Of a DNA stretch of 64,000 bases, positions 1-11,990 are shown one piece after another. Location: assembly GCA_944472155.2 (NCBI GenBank), contig OX235277.1:22020804-22084803 (forward strand), given 5' to 3'. The translations under genes were made by a program, and so were the position numbers. Below the pieces are notes generated by a model that worked only from the letters and a program-made list of their open reading frames with translations, ran no database searches and had not been told where the DNA came from. The stretch comes from Trichobilharzia szidati. Lineage: Eukaryota; Platyhelminthes; Trematoda; Strigeidida; Schistosomatidae. Each line of letters opens with the position of its first letter. Position 1 is the first letter of the stretch.

Positions 1-347
1 AAATAATACCAATGAATTGCTCACTAACGGCTGGCCTTATTCATGTGGGTAGACACTCGGTGTTCTTGTTCTTGAAGATTAGAAAGTGTCAGATGCGTAA
101 TCACAATGCACTAACAACAACAGAGTAAATCTAACTGAAGACATTAAGGCTTCAATGCGAACGTGTTTTGCTCGTATTGGAATGTCAAAAAACCGTGAGT
201 ATTTAGCGCAGGTTATATTGACCGTAAAAGCACTTGTTTTCAATAAACACTTCTTTATTTATTCGAATTTTAAATCCAATAATGTTGGTATGCGGTGGCG
301 ACTAAGAGATATTCCAAATAATTTTACAAAATAGATGTAGCTGTATA
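1..347. other. AT-rich flank, no gene seen
   Basis: No coding frame, RNA gene or transposon signature was recognised in this stretch. It borders the foldback element that starts near 361. Confidence 0.5.
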
Positions 348-374
348 TAGATTATATGTTAATAAGATTTCGAA

Positions 375-730
375 CGAACAATTGTTATCGATAACTTCTT
401 CAGGCTCTACAGCTATAAATCCATGAATAATAGAGTACATATAGCCAATAAAGGCAAATGAAAATAATATCAGAAAGTGTATTGGGGTGCATGTGTAAGT
501 TGAGATGATAGTCCATTAGTTAACATAGTCAATCAAATGTGTATAAGGTGTATAGTCAGAAAAATGTGATGATGTGTGAATGAACAATTGGGTGATATAG
601 TGTTGTTTTATAGTCAACGGAATACAAGTGTCATTGGGGTGAGAGAAATGCGATAACCACAAAATACATACAAACACACATTAACAAAGGGGACACTGAA
701 TGTGAGGGCTGACCGATAATGTCTAATGAT
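375..730 (+). repeat. Left inverted arm of foldback element
   Basis: Reverse complement of 1085-1440 over 356 bases, nearly perfect by eye. It carries no coding frame. Beyond 730 the similarity fades through an imperfect stretch of about ten bases. Confidence 0.9.
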
Positions 731-1084
731 CAAATAAAGAGGCTAAATTGTAAATTGTAATAAGATGTTACAGAATTGGTAGGCTTAGTATAAAATCATC
801 AAGGTTGACAAAAATTAAGGGTAACAATGAGGTGAAATAAACTGGATGGAGAAATGGATAATAAAGAAATGATATCACTAAATGATAATAATGGTAATTA
901 TAACACGGAAAATTAATATTCTGGTGACCTTATAGTGGGTCAGGGTAGACAAAGAGAGTGAATAAGTTTCTTCTGTACACATACGTCTGATCTCTCTCTC
1001 TCTCTTAATCTCTAAAGCCTCAGCTATGGCTAGGAGGCATAATCGTGTGTCTTTGGGGAGATTGTTCCGTACCTCTTCATTTTA

Positions 1085-1440
1085 ATCATTAGACATTATC
1101 GGTCAGCCCTCACATTCAGTGTCCCCTTTGTTAATGTGTGTTTGTATGTATTTTGTGGTTATCGCATTTCTCTCACCCCAATGACACTTGTATTCCGTTG
1201 ACTATAAAACAACACTATATCACCCAATTGTTCATTCACACATCATCACATTTTTCTGACTATACACCTTATACACATTTGATTGACTATGTTAACTAAT
1301 GGACTATCATCTCAACTTACACATGCACCCCAATACACTTTCTGATATTATTTTCATTTGCCTTTATTGGCTATATGTACTCTATTATTCTTGGATTTAT
1401 AGCTGTAGAGCCTGAAGAAGTTATCGATAACAATTGTTCG
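1085..1440 (-). repeat. Right inverted arm of foldback element
   Basis: Reverse complement of 375-730. Its outer end carries the CCTGAAGAAG motif also found at the PLE2 end (43984-43993). The spacer between the arms contains a short TC microsatellite at about 991-1005. Confidence 0.9.
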
Positions 1441-1670
1441 CTTAAAATGTTGTTTTGATTTCAATATTGGGATTTTTCTTTTGCTAGATTAAATGTTTAT
1501 AGATTAAGATCAAGGTGGAGCAATGATCGATTAATTGCGATTACAATTTAAAATATGCCTGGTGAATAAGAGCGTGTTATCAGATTAGATGATATATATA
1601 TATGTTCATTATAATAAAGGTTTTTTTGTATTTCCCAATGAATGAAAAACAAAACGATATTGTTTTTACT

Positions 1671-1705
1671 GACGTTTCGCTATTTAATGCTAATAGCTTT
1701 ATCAA
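1671..1705 (-). ncRNA. Hammerhead-like hairpin at PLE1 3' end
   Basis: Read on the minus strand: TTGATAAA, then GCTATT, a 7-base loop and AATAGC (a perfect 6-bp stem), then GAAACGTC. This resembles the hammerhead ribozyme core (CUGANGA, stem II, GAAA) but carries one extra base before the stem and U in place of the first C. Hammerhead motifs are known in PLE terminal repeats. This copy is probably a degenerate relative, and stems I and III were not resolved. Confidence 0.45.
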
Positions 1706-2035
1706 AGTATTATTAAACCGGAATTTACAAAATCTCAGCATATATATAACAAACAGTTAGGGGGCGAGAAATTAGACATAGGTCAAGTTAAAGGGACATA
1801 TTGAAAGTAAAAATAGCGATGAAGATAACTATACCAAATAACAAAGGTAATAGTATGTCTGTTATGATATCGAAAAAAGTTTACTAACTTGATCATCGTT
1901 CGTCTGTCTGGGGCATTTTTAGTTGTTAAGTTGGTAAATTGGTAAAGATAACAAAATCATCATGTGTAGATTGTTGGAATTGATAAGTGTATAAGATTAT
2001 AAAAGCAGCGTGTGTTTACATAATGAAAGTGCTTA

Positions 2036-3775
2036 TCACATTCGTGTTGGTTTTGTCACTTGATGGGGGGGAGGGAGGTGTTGTAACCAGGTCAGATTCT
2101 GTTTTAGTCCATCATTCCTATTCAGGCAATTTTGATTCCACTTGATATCAAGTGCTTCTGATATTAAACGTTCTTTGTGATTTCTGAAGTTTTTCTGGAT
2201 TATTTCAACATTGTGAAAATCAATTTTGTGGCCTGATTCTATAGCATGTAGACCTATGACTGATGATTTTTCAAGTCTTTGTAGTTCAACAGGATTCTTC
2301 GGTGGCCGAAGAGATGCTCTACGGTGTTCATTTCTTCTGATTTTGATTTCTCGAGAAGTTTGTCCGATGTATATCGCATCACATTCCAAGCATTTTATCT
2401 TATAGACACAATTAGATAGCGAATCTTTAGGGATTTGGTCTTTTATATGGACAAGGTTGCTTTGAAGTGTGTCTGATGTTTTGAAGAAAACTCTAATATC
2501 GAGCTGATTGAGTACTCTTCTGATATCGTCTGACGTCTCTTCTCTATATGGAATGACGACTGTTGATGTCCATGTTTTCGGGATGCGTTTTCGGCCATAC
2601 TTAATGTCTGTGTTGATTTTGTTGATGAAGTTCCATGGGTAGTTGTTTTGCTTGAGAGTTTCAGTAATGTTTGATATTTCTTCTTCTTTTTCTTTCTCGT
2701 CGGTTATCAGAGAGTGTGCTCGTCTAAGAAGACTTGAAACAACTGAAATCTTTGCGCTGATGGGGTGTGATGACTTGAAGTCTAAATATTTATTTGAGTG
2801 GGTTTTCTTCCTGAATATGGATATACTAAAATGTCCGTTTTCCTTTCTCTTAACTAGGCAGTCTAGAAATGGTAGTTCACCGATGTCTGATTCTGCTTCC
2901 GAAGTGAATTGGATTCTGGGACATACGCAGTTTATTTTCTCCAGGAATGAATTGTGTAGATCTCGTTTTAGTACTACAAAAGTATCATCCACATATCTTA
3001 ACCATATTTTAGGAGTGAGTATGCTTGAAAAGATGTTATTTTCGAATTTATTCATGAAAAGGTCGGCGACTATTGGTGAGACTGGTGAACCCATAGCAAC
3101 ACCATTTGTCTGTCTATATAAACTCCCTTTAAATGTGAAATAATTATTTTCTAGACAGAATTTTAAGCTCTTAATTATTTGACTGGTGTCCAGTGGACAT
3201 CTTTGTGATAGCGTTGTATCTGATTCTAGAAGACTGGAGATGATATCAAGACTTTCGGTAATGGGGATAATAGTATATAATGAGTTAATATCATAGCTTA
3301 CCATAATGTCTTCTTTATCAATTTCTCGGTGTTCTATTTGGGATTTGAAATCATATGAATTCCTGACAATATTTTGAGTGTCCTTTTGTAGTGGTTGTAG
3401 TATCGAGAGTAAGTATTTAGATAGGTTGTATGTCGGTGAGTTGGTGAAATCTATTACTGGTCTCAATGGAACTGTGGGTTTATGTATCTTTGGTTGACCG
3501 TAGAATCTTGAAGGTACATAAGACTTTGGTTTTAGTTTAAACCAGAGAGGATTTCCAATTTTGGGTTTCATTTGTTGAAGGACTCTGTTTGTATTTATTT
3601 TCATTTTGTTGAATTCGGCGGATTTCTTCTTATCTTCAATGAGTAAGTATGGTCCTTCAGATAGGTGTTCGATCGCCTTCTTTTCGTAATCCGTTCTGTT
3701 CATAATCACGGTGACATTTTGATTATGATTTTGATTATGAACAGAACGGATTACGAAAAGAAGGCGATCGAACAC
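2036..3775 (-). CDS. PLE reverse transcriptase with GIY-YIG endonuclease
   Basis: This 579-codon open frame encodes the replication protein of a Penelope-like retroelement. The RT would copy element RNA, and the GIY-YIG nuclease would nick the target DNA. RT motif A is YDINSLYT (161-168, Asp162), motif B is GVAMGSPVSP (225-234) and motif C is YVDDTF (261-266, Asp263/Asp264). The GIY-YIG domain starts at CVYKIKC (456-462) with IYIG at 468-471, an Arg/Glu/His cluster at 475-484 and a candidate metal-binding Glu540. The first 20 or so residues come from the folded-back 5' junction, not from the family protein, and the natural N-terminus (about 100 residues) is missing. The ATG at 3775 is therefore only the first one available. 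The frame has no stops or shifts. It may be expressed only by chance, as no promoter is identifiable. The family call is secure; activity is not. Confidence 0.9.
   Translation of the reverse strand: MFDRLLFVIRSVHNQNHNQNVTVIMNRTDYEKKAIEHLSEGPYLLIEDKKKSAEFNKMKINTNRVLQQMKPKIGNPLWFKLKPKSYVPSRFYGQPKIHKPTVPLRPVIDFTNSPTYNLSKYLLSILQPLQKDTQNIVRNSYDFKSQIEHREIDKEDIMVSYDINSLYTIIPITESLDIISSLLESDTTLSQRCPLDTSQIIKSLKFCLENNYFTFKGSLYRQTNGVAMGSPVSPIVADLFMNKFENNIFSSILTPKIWLRYVDDTFVVLKRDLHNSFLEKINCVCPRIQFTSEAESDIGELPFLDCLVKRKENGHFSISIFRKKTHSNKYLDFKSSHPISAKISVVSSLLRRAHSLITDEKEKEEEISNITETLKQNNYPWNFINKINTDIKYGRKRIPKTWTSTVVIPYREETSDDIRRVLNQLDIRVFFKTSDTLQSNLVHIKDQIPKDSLSNCVYKIKCLECDAIYIGQTSREIKIRRNEHRRASLRPPKNPVELQRLEKSSVIGLHAIESGHKIDFHNVEIIQKNFRNHKERLISEALDIKWNQNCLNRNDGLKQNLTWLQHLPPPHQVTKPTRM
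3665..3775. repeat. 44-bp inverted repeat at the PLE1 5' junction
   Basis: Bases 3665-3708 are a perfect reverse complement of 3732-3775, separated by 23 bases. The left arm is normal RT coding sequence (the MNRTDYEKKAIEH segment). The right arm is the same sequence flipped. This fits template switching or twin priming during insertion of a truncated copy. Confidence 0.9.
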
Positions 3776-4676
3776 GTTTGTCGATGAAAGAAAGGAATCA
3801 AGAAGGGAATATAAACGGGATAAAGATTAAAAGTGCCAGTGCTTGTTGATGATTTGTGGACCTAAATGATATGCCGAGGTGACCGAAGCATTTGTATACA
3901 CGTTTTTAAAACATTCATCAAAGCAGATAGGCGTATGTAAAATACTCAGTCTTCTAACACTTTCTAAAATGCGGAATACATTGAAGTTCATCAGTCCAGA
4001 ATGTTGAGGTACCAACTGCTTTACTCGCCACTTCTCTGCTGAGTAAATCAGATCTCGTTCTGCCCATGAATTTCATGCCCCAGTCATTTGACGTTCAGCG
4101 TCCCCAGTTATGTCACTAGAATTATTTAATTTTTCAAACTTTTTTAGATCACTCAGAAGGTGACTCACTTTTTCTTTACTACCACTCTTATTCACCCTAA
4201 CTGCACCAACACGTTTGGTTAGATCTAGTTGTTTTCAGCTTTTCATAGGTTCTCAATTTATGCAATGCATTCTGTCGACTAAGCATTTCTTAGTCTAAAA
4301 TTGATAGCTGATGTAAACCAGAGGAACTTTGAATCGTATTCATTTAGGACAGAATTAAATAGTTTTAATTGTAAAATGCGTTTCTATATTGAAAGACACT
4401 CAACGAAATTTTTCCAACAACGTCTAACACAATATTATAAACCGACATATGAAACATGTAGTTGTTCCATAAATAGTTAAAGTTAGAAACTTACCACTTG
4501 TGGTCGATTGATAAATTAATTCCAGTAACTTGTGGAGATAGTTATTTACTCGTTGATATCCACTTCTTGTTTTCTCTGGTTTTCATTATGTTTTTGACAG
4601 AGCCAAATCTTTGGAATTTCGAGAGTGCTCATAAACTGCATGATTCCATATAAGTTTGTTTACTAGATATGTTACA
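3776..4676. other. Intergenic, nothing recognised
   Basis: AT-rich sequence directly beyond the PLE1 foldback junction. A 62-codon minus-strand frame (3827-4015) has no recognisable similarity. No RNA gene or repeat was identified. Confidence 0.4.
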
Positions 4677-4765
4677 CAGTGAAACAGTATTACTCACTGG
4701 ATGGCGTTTCGAACACAATTTATTGTTCATAATCACATCAGTTATTACAACTTCACTTCGAGACT
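4677..4765 (-). repeat. Orphan PLE 3'-end fragment
   Basis: This stretch aligns by eye with the 3' end of the decayed PLE3 at 55329-55420: both run GTTA(C/T)ACAGT, a GCG/ACG-TTCC/TTCG segment, then TTGTTCATAATCA or TTGCTCATAATCA, and end near ACTTCG. It includes a hammerhead-like hairpin on the minus strand at 4703-4735: TGATTAT, stem GAACA/TGTTC, then GAAACGCC. No RT coding sequence is attached, so it is either a solo terminus or the last trace of a lost copy. Confidence 0.55.
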
Positions 4766-7700
4766 TGAGTTTTCTCAAATTCTCAAGGACACCAGCTACT
4801 TAAAATGCAACTGAAAATAAAGTCTGGGCTCGTGACCGTCTCAACCATGTGGCTGAATACTAGGCAAATCCTAACTGCGATACAGTGAAATGCAAAACGT
4901 TGTGGATTCAGTGTGTATGTTATAGACTCCTTGATATATTCCTCTTATTAGTGTTAACATTTTTCAGGCACATTTATATTATTCTGACGAGGAAGAATAG
5001 TGGTTTCATATGAGAGATGAGATGAATACAAGAAAAATTTAATTTGCAACTCAGGTGAAATTATTTATTCATCAGTATCGTCCTTTCATAGGATATATTT
5101 GGATGAGCTAAGTGTTCATTTTGAATTTCAGGTTTCTGAAAACTTGGCTGAACAAGAGAATGAGTGTCTGAATTCAAACAAACATCTAGAGTATATAAAT
5201 GCCACGCTCAATCTGCTTAACATTGTCACTTAATAACCTGTTACTCTAACAGTGTAATCCTGCATTCCCTATGGTGAAACAGAACGATTAGCAGCAAAAT
5301 GCATATAATCATTTTGTAGGCAGTAAGATACACACCTGATCATACATTTTGAGTAAAACATTGTTCATGCCATGTTTTCTGTACAAATACTTACTCGTTC
5401 AACATGATGAACATTTGTTATCAAATTTCAGGTACCATTACACTTCCTAATGGGAAAAGTAAGTTGGACTTCAAAATTTGCATTAGTTCTGAAATCGAAG
5501 TAACCTACACATTCTCTGGTCGAATATATTAACCCTCAAGAAATTTCAATTTGACATGTATAGCATAGTTATTCAGATATGCGTCAGTCTAAGGTATAAT
5601 GATAGCCTCCAGCTACATAAAAATGTTTTCATTGGTTACACATTGGAAGTTAATACTACCATACTGTTATAAATATAGTTCAACTGTTTCAACTATCCAG
5701 CAAGTGAATACAGAATTGCATCGTATTTGAGTTTTATAAGTAACACACAAGGGATGAAGCAGGGCGACTTCAAGTTTTCATCAAATGAGAAACATCCAAA
5801 GAATCTCACAAAAGTTTCTAGCCTTGTCTACCGTTGATCCAGTCTAATAAGTGTCTCAAATAGAAATGATACCGCACGAATTCGATCACACTGTCCACCT
5901 GTTAAAATAATACGAAACCACGATTTAAGTGTTAAAGTAATATTTCTCAGATACACCGAGCCCTAGATGTATACCTGATATAGTAGAGTGTCTGAATTTT
6001 TCCCAGGTTAAGTAAACTTTCATATCTAAGCTCACTGCTTTTAAACTCGATGACATATATTCTATTATTGATGCCTACAAACATGCAAAACTAAACGTGG
6101 GCATTTATGATCACCCTGTTGTACTTTTTCGATGGGCTGGACTAAATTTCACTTCGGAGTGGTACTGTATTGTCGTGATGTTTATTACTTCAATCTTGCT
6201 TTTATAGAAATGAATTCTTCTGAGTAAAACGTCTTACCATTTCCAGACATAACGCGTCACACTGACCTCTGAAAGCAATTTATATGGTATGTTGTTTGTT
6301 TATGAGATAATGTTAACTGCAATGTCCTTAGGTTCCATCACATTATTAAAGGGTAAAATTGTATGTAATTGGTATTTATAGTACGAAGTGAATAATTCTG
6401 AGTAATTCAAAAATGACAATGAAACTAATAACAGCAGTTGTAGGAGACATGATATGAATCCAGCTGGTTCACTTGTGGACTCTCCGCTGTCTCTGTCATG
6501 AATTAATATGAATTAAATCTAAACAAGAAGCATCGTAGCAGAAATAATGACGACATTTTATTTTACTGTTTCTTTTATCAACTGCATAAAGCCATGAACC
6601 ACTTTTAAGATGTATACGAATATATATATTTTCCATCTTAGATGTGAATGACATTATTGTCATGTGAATAAGCAGCATTCTGGGGAGAAATACGAGTTGA
6701 TGTTACTATTTCGTCACGAGATAATGATGTCCCACAAGCTCAGAATTAACAAGCACACAATTTGAGTATTTATGTTTCATGTTTTTTAGAGAGAAACCAT
6801 TGAAATGTAAGTAAGTCATCTCATCTTGCTGAATTTGTCTTTCTGGATTTAGGCAGGTTCATCATTGTAAACATTTGCGTGAAATTTGCCTCATTCAAGT
6901 TAGCACCTCCTTTCAAATTTAGGTATCACTGTGCGAAATAACACTGTTTCATCCTAGTTGTCCTTCAAATGCAAAGTACATATGAACACGTGAGGATTAT
7001 AATTTTAGAAAAATAGAGATTTGTGGCTGATTATGGAGATCGTAACCGTACGATGCCCCCTGATATCTCATTTCGGAACTTGAATATTTCGTTGCTGGTT
7101 TGCATGACATTTTCATCAGTGGCTTCATCAACTATTTTACAAATGAAAGCTCAAGAAACAGAATTATTTTAAAAGCCAGTATCATTTTAAAACATTGATA
7201 AAACTATGCTTTACAGTGAAATTAACATTGTATGTAACAAAATTTATTAATCGCTTAAAGAATAGTGATCAAAGGAATAGTCTAACAATTAGTTATTTGA
7301 ACCTAATCGAAAACAAAATGAGAAAATGGTTCATAGATGTGGAATTTAAGTTATTCTTCGACAAAATGAATTCTCAAACAATATAAGCTGATTTCAAATG
7401 TCACATTTCGACATTCATTTCTGTAGTGTACTGGTTACGTTGATGTGTACGTAATTTGTAGAATATTTTCCTTTGTATTTTAGATTGCAATATACAGAAA
7501 ATTTTGGAATAAAACTACGTTTAACCTTTTAACCTTATAAATAAATAGTAGTTGACTACAGTAATATATCCTGACTGATTTAAAATGTTACTATCGCTTT
7601 GAACTCTCCATCAACAGTTCCTTTCAAACTCCTAACTGCAAATTTTGATTTCATTTATCTGAATAATGTCTTATTGAAATGAACGCAAATTATGCTAATC

Positions 7701-10700
7701 AGTAAATGTACACCCTTTCTGACGGAATAGCAAGTCTAGTCTAACTGTTACACGCATTTCAACTGCCAGTTATTACTGAATCGATTGCAGTTTAACTTTG
7801 CTTAAGAGGAGACGATTTCCATGCAATGTTAAATGAAAACCAATTGAAGACTCGGTTTTCACGAATCATTCTTATATGTTCGAAGTTAAATCATACACTG
7901 AAGTGGTCATTGTGATGACAGGCCTAGCGTTGATCTTTAAGCAGGAAACATAGTGGAAATCCCAGAATTCTACTTCAGTATAGAAAAATGAAATAGAAAT
8001 TTTCTAACTGACTGTTCTATACGAAACGCCTGCTGATTCTACTTGTTTCCTTGGAAAACCCTGGTGGAAGTAGAAATCGATGTTTTTCCCACTTAACAAA
8101 GATCAGTTGAATATGTCTGTATCGTGATACACATAGTGGCCTCCATTGTAGCCTAGTGCTGTCTTCCTGAGGCTTTATTCTGATAAACTTACCATAAATA
8201 GGTTGATTTATGTGACTGCATACCGTTTAAATCAAACACTGGTGCTAGCTAGTCAAAACAAAATGATTTACTGCCGCACAGCTCGTTTGCCTGATTGAAT
8301 GCTAAATCATCAGAGAAAAACTTTAATTCACTTGCCTGAGGGGGCTGAATCATTTCGAATTACACGAGATCTAGCAGAACAAACTGTATGCAGAGCTTGT
8401 CGAAATTCGTTTGGGTTTGAATAAATTGGGTATGGATTGACGAATTTTGTCAAAATAGAAACTCTCAAGTCGTGAGTGTATATTTGTATGAAGACGAAAT
8501 CACAGTATTCCCAGAGAATGATTTTGTTTTCGGAATGTTTAAGACTTAAGTCTAAATGCTTGCAGTTAACCGCTGTATTCTGTGTTCCACATAGTAGTCG
8601 TGTTCTGCGCACCACATTTACTATGAAGTGTCTTGCGGAGATAAGATCCCTAATGGAGAGAATTTGAAAATAGTATCTTGACGAAAAAGATTGGCTATTT
8701 CAGTAGCTACATAACGATTAGCAGGAGACTAGCAAGAATTATTAGAAGAATATTCTCCTCAGCTATACTACTTTTGTCATTTCCTAGACAGCGAATTTTG
8801 CGAATGAAATGAAGGATAACAAAGACAATTTCACCACATCTTTATGTATCAACCAATTCAACTGCTCCTGAACATACAGCCTAGCCAGTGTGCTGATGAA
8901 TATTTCACACCGCGGTTTGTTAGAAGAGCATGCAAAACTCATTCGATGTTTCATTTTGTTGCACTAATTGAGACAAATGTAGGCAATCATAGTCATTATT
9001 CGAATCCTATCACACCTGCACATATGTGAGACAGTCGCTATTCAAACTATTGGGACTAAACTATGCATTGAGTAGCTTTTACAGGCATTCGCCCACCTTT
9101 GTGTAACTTGGGTCTTGTTAAGTGAACACATCACCATGCACTTTTTGATCTGCCAGTATGTCTTTCTAATATTTATTCCTAAATGAATGATAATTGTAGT
9201 GAGGATTGTTGGGATCTAACTGAAAACTAGTTTTGTTCGCTTATATGTTTTGTTACTCAATTTACTGTCGGAATACTTAACGTTTTATTAAAGATTCAGA
9301 ATGATTCTGTGATTATAAGGGGACAAAAGCCATGAAGATGAATTTTAGGATTTTGCAATACTTGATTTTATTTGAACTTTAGAAATAAATTTCAAAGAAG
9401 TTTCAGTCATAGTCAAGGGGAATGGACTAGAATAACTGGAAAGAGAACAGAAATACATAAAACGTGCTGGTGGCTTACTCATTTGGCTGGGGCATTACCT
9501 AAGAATTAATGCATCAGATATCTGCCAAATTTTTTTGAGCTTGAGAGTATTTACCAGTTATTATCCAACTAACAATCTCCAAAGAACGAGGCAAGCACAT
9601 TTTGTATGAATCCAGTGAATCACAATGCATCACTTCATGAATTCAAGCTTCATTTGTGGTGGCCATGTATTAATAAATGACGGAGTCTGAAATGACTAAA
9701 TATTTGTCACTAAACAAATCGCTGAAATGTTCCCTAGTATGTCTTTAAGTCTGTGTGTTGACGAGTATATTCTAGAACTCCTTGTACATTTAAGTTAGCA
9801 AAAGATATTTTTCAGACATTTTCTTCACATCCTCCGATTATGTGTCCAAATAAGATAAGAAATACGTGATACTAACAATGTTGACGAAAAGAGATGAACA
9901 TTCTAAGGTCTCATTTCAATTACTCTGAAGATGAATAACACTGGGAATTAAGTTTCTAAATGATTACGTTAGCGAAGTTAGCAGTAAACAGTATTGCATT
10001 TGAATAAACATGCAACATAAAAATTTAAAAATTCAATTGGATTTATAAAATAAATAATTCATCGGACATTCGCGAATCTAATGTGGTGAATCACATTACT
10101 GTATCACTAAAAAACACAGAGTTAATTAATAAATAAAATGACTGTAATTTATCTATTATAAAACAATTATGAGAGGAGATGCAACCTAAAGTTTGCATAT
10201 AATCGTTATACTACTTGTAAGTATTTCATAAAATAACTATCAAGAATCTCGTGGAATCTCTCGGCGCCTATAATTTCAGTACGCGAAACCTACCAAAAAA
10301 ATAGATTTCCAACTCACTTTTCACAACTCCCACAATAAACTAACAAGTGAAAAGCCTATGACACCATCATGGAGAAGAAACTTTCGGTGCGAGTATTCAG
10401 CAGCTTTAGAAACCTATCTCAGAGTGATTCAACTGTATCAATTTTAATATAACACAACCTAGAAATCAAGCGACACTACAATTTCTCCAGGTCCGTGAAT
10501 TACCAAAGTGCCCAACGCATAGTCTGAAGATTTTGACAATGCCATAGGCATATGCTGCTGATAAATTCAAAACAATTTTCTGCTATTCCCTCGATTGATA
10601 TCAGTCGGTGAACAAAACTGGCACAGTCAGCAAAACACCAAATTTTTATTTTAAGATGATATTCTATTGCTTGAAACATTGGTGAAAACCTCAGGAAGGA

Positions 10701-11990
10701 CGGAATCAGATTGATTCTCCTCACATGGTGCATGACCTGCGCCCTATTCAAATATTTATACACAAATCAGAAATTATCATGCCATGGCTCATAAAATTTC
10801 ACAGATATTTATTTCCGTGCTTCGCTTCATTCGAAGGGGGATTTCTCGTGACAATTGTAGCATATTGTATTTCAAATTAGCGGAACACTTGCAATAGTGT
10901 CTACATCTCTGAGGTGAGTCATATTTGTGATAAGTGAAATAAGATGCTTACAAAGTGACTGTAATTTATCGATGTAATTTTGATGAATGAAGACTAATAA
11001 TTTGATTGGAACCTAAACCTCATTTCATACACCAGTAAAAATATCATCTTTGCAGTGGAAACAAACAGTACAAAGCTTGACTGGATGATGGTGGTGAAAT
11101 TTGCCAGAGAGATAAACAAATTCACACAATGGATGCACATTCCAATATTGTTCATAGTTGAGATCCACTCATAATTTATTCTCGATAATGTATTATGAGA
11201 ACAGAAGGAAAAGATACCCCTAGCATTTTAAAGTCGAAATATTGGACATTCAAGATAAATCCCACACTGATTGATGCTACATGGTCGCTTCTGCTAATTT
11301 GAATCATTTTTTTTAGGTTTTGAGACTTTTATATCTTTTCTGTTTGAGAGAAACACCGAAGCTTACTTTCTAAAATTATATGGAATATTTTTATATCCAT
11401 TTGCAGTTATTCCATTGTAAAATAAGCGCTTTCATGTGAATCAAATAATGAAGTGTATTCAGTAAATTCAATAACTTGTCTTGTTGAATACATTCTATAT
11501 CAGCTGACTTCATCACATTGTAAGACAACGATTTTACCTCAGGTCAACTGAAAGAGGTTCCACACAATATCACACTCACTTTGTTGTATTTCTAAGAACT
11601 ATCAACAATACATGATTCTTCTGAAATTGAAAAGACTAGTCGTTTTAGCCATCTGAAGATGATTCCGAATAGAAGAAGGTTATGATTCACTTTAGGCTTT
11701 CTACATTCACAAGTACTGTCTTCATTCTGAAAATAGTAACACATATTACAGAATATTTATGTTATCTTTGACTTCTAAATTTGCGTAAACTTCAATTGGA
11801 GCAGCAATCCAAAGAACGACATTGGGTGTATTTTCGGTCAAACAGGTAAATGCTAGAAGTTTTGTGATGAAAGATTAACTCTAAATGCATATGTGATCAC
11901 ATTCATTTTCAAGGACGTGAAAGTTTGTTAAAACAAACCACAACTGACTGACTTTGACTTATTTTGCTCTGCGGATAAATACATCGTCGA
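4766..11990. other. 7.2-kb AT-rich gene-free stretch
   Basis: Only short frames of 60-95 codons occur, and many overlap each other on opposite strands, as expected by chance. No splice-linked coding pattern, tRNA, transposon protein or strong repeat was recognised. Old unrecognisable repeats may be present. Confidence 0.4.

Larger units (their letters stand above)
361..1484. mobile_element. RT-less foldback element, PLE-related
   Basis: Two 356-bp arms (375-730 and 1085-1440) are inverted copies of each other with very few differences; one visible change is near 423. They flank a 354-bp spacer without a coding frame. The right end reads CCTGAAGAAGTTATCGATAA at its inner side, then a sequence that aligns by eye with the 3' end of PLE2 (the ATTTCAAT...GAGATTTT stretch at 44031-44053), so I place it with Penelope-like elements. 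A likely target duplication is TAGATTATATGTT (348-360) versus TAGATTAAATGTT (1485-1497), 12 of 13 matching. An alternative 9-bp pair is TATAGATTA at 346-354 and 1498-1506. The element encodes nothing itself, so it would depend on another element's RT. It may be two merged PLE ends or a non-autonomous family; the exact borders are uncertain. Confidence 0.7.
1600..3775 (-). mobile_element. Penelope-like element PLE1, 5'-truncated
   Basis: A minus-strand retroelement with one open RT/GIY-YIG frame (2036-3775), a 3' untranslated region and a terminal hairpin motif at 1671-1705. Compared with PLE2 it lacks roughly the first 100 codons, so the copy is 5'-truncated. At its 5' junction the coding sequence folds back on itself as a 44-bp perfect inverted repeat. 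The 3' border is set only approximately, near the AT-rich tract at 1590-1625. No target duplication was found. The RT motifs are all present, so the copy is not old. Confidence 0.8.

Noticed and set aside
2643..3143. 166-codon plus-strand frame
   Set aside because: It lies antisense to the RT gene of PLE1, which carries all the recognisable motifs, so it is a shadow.
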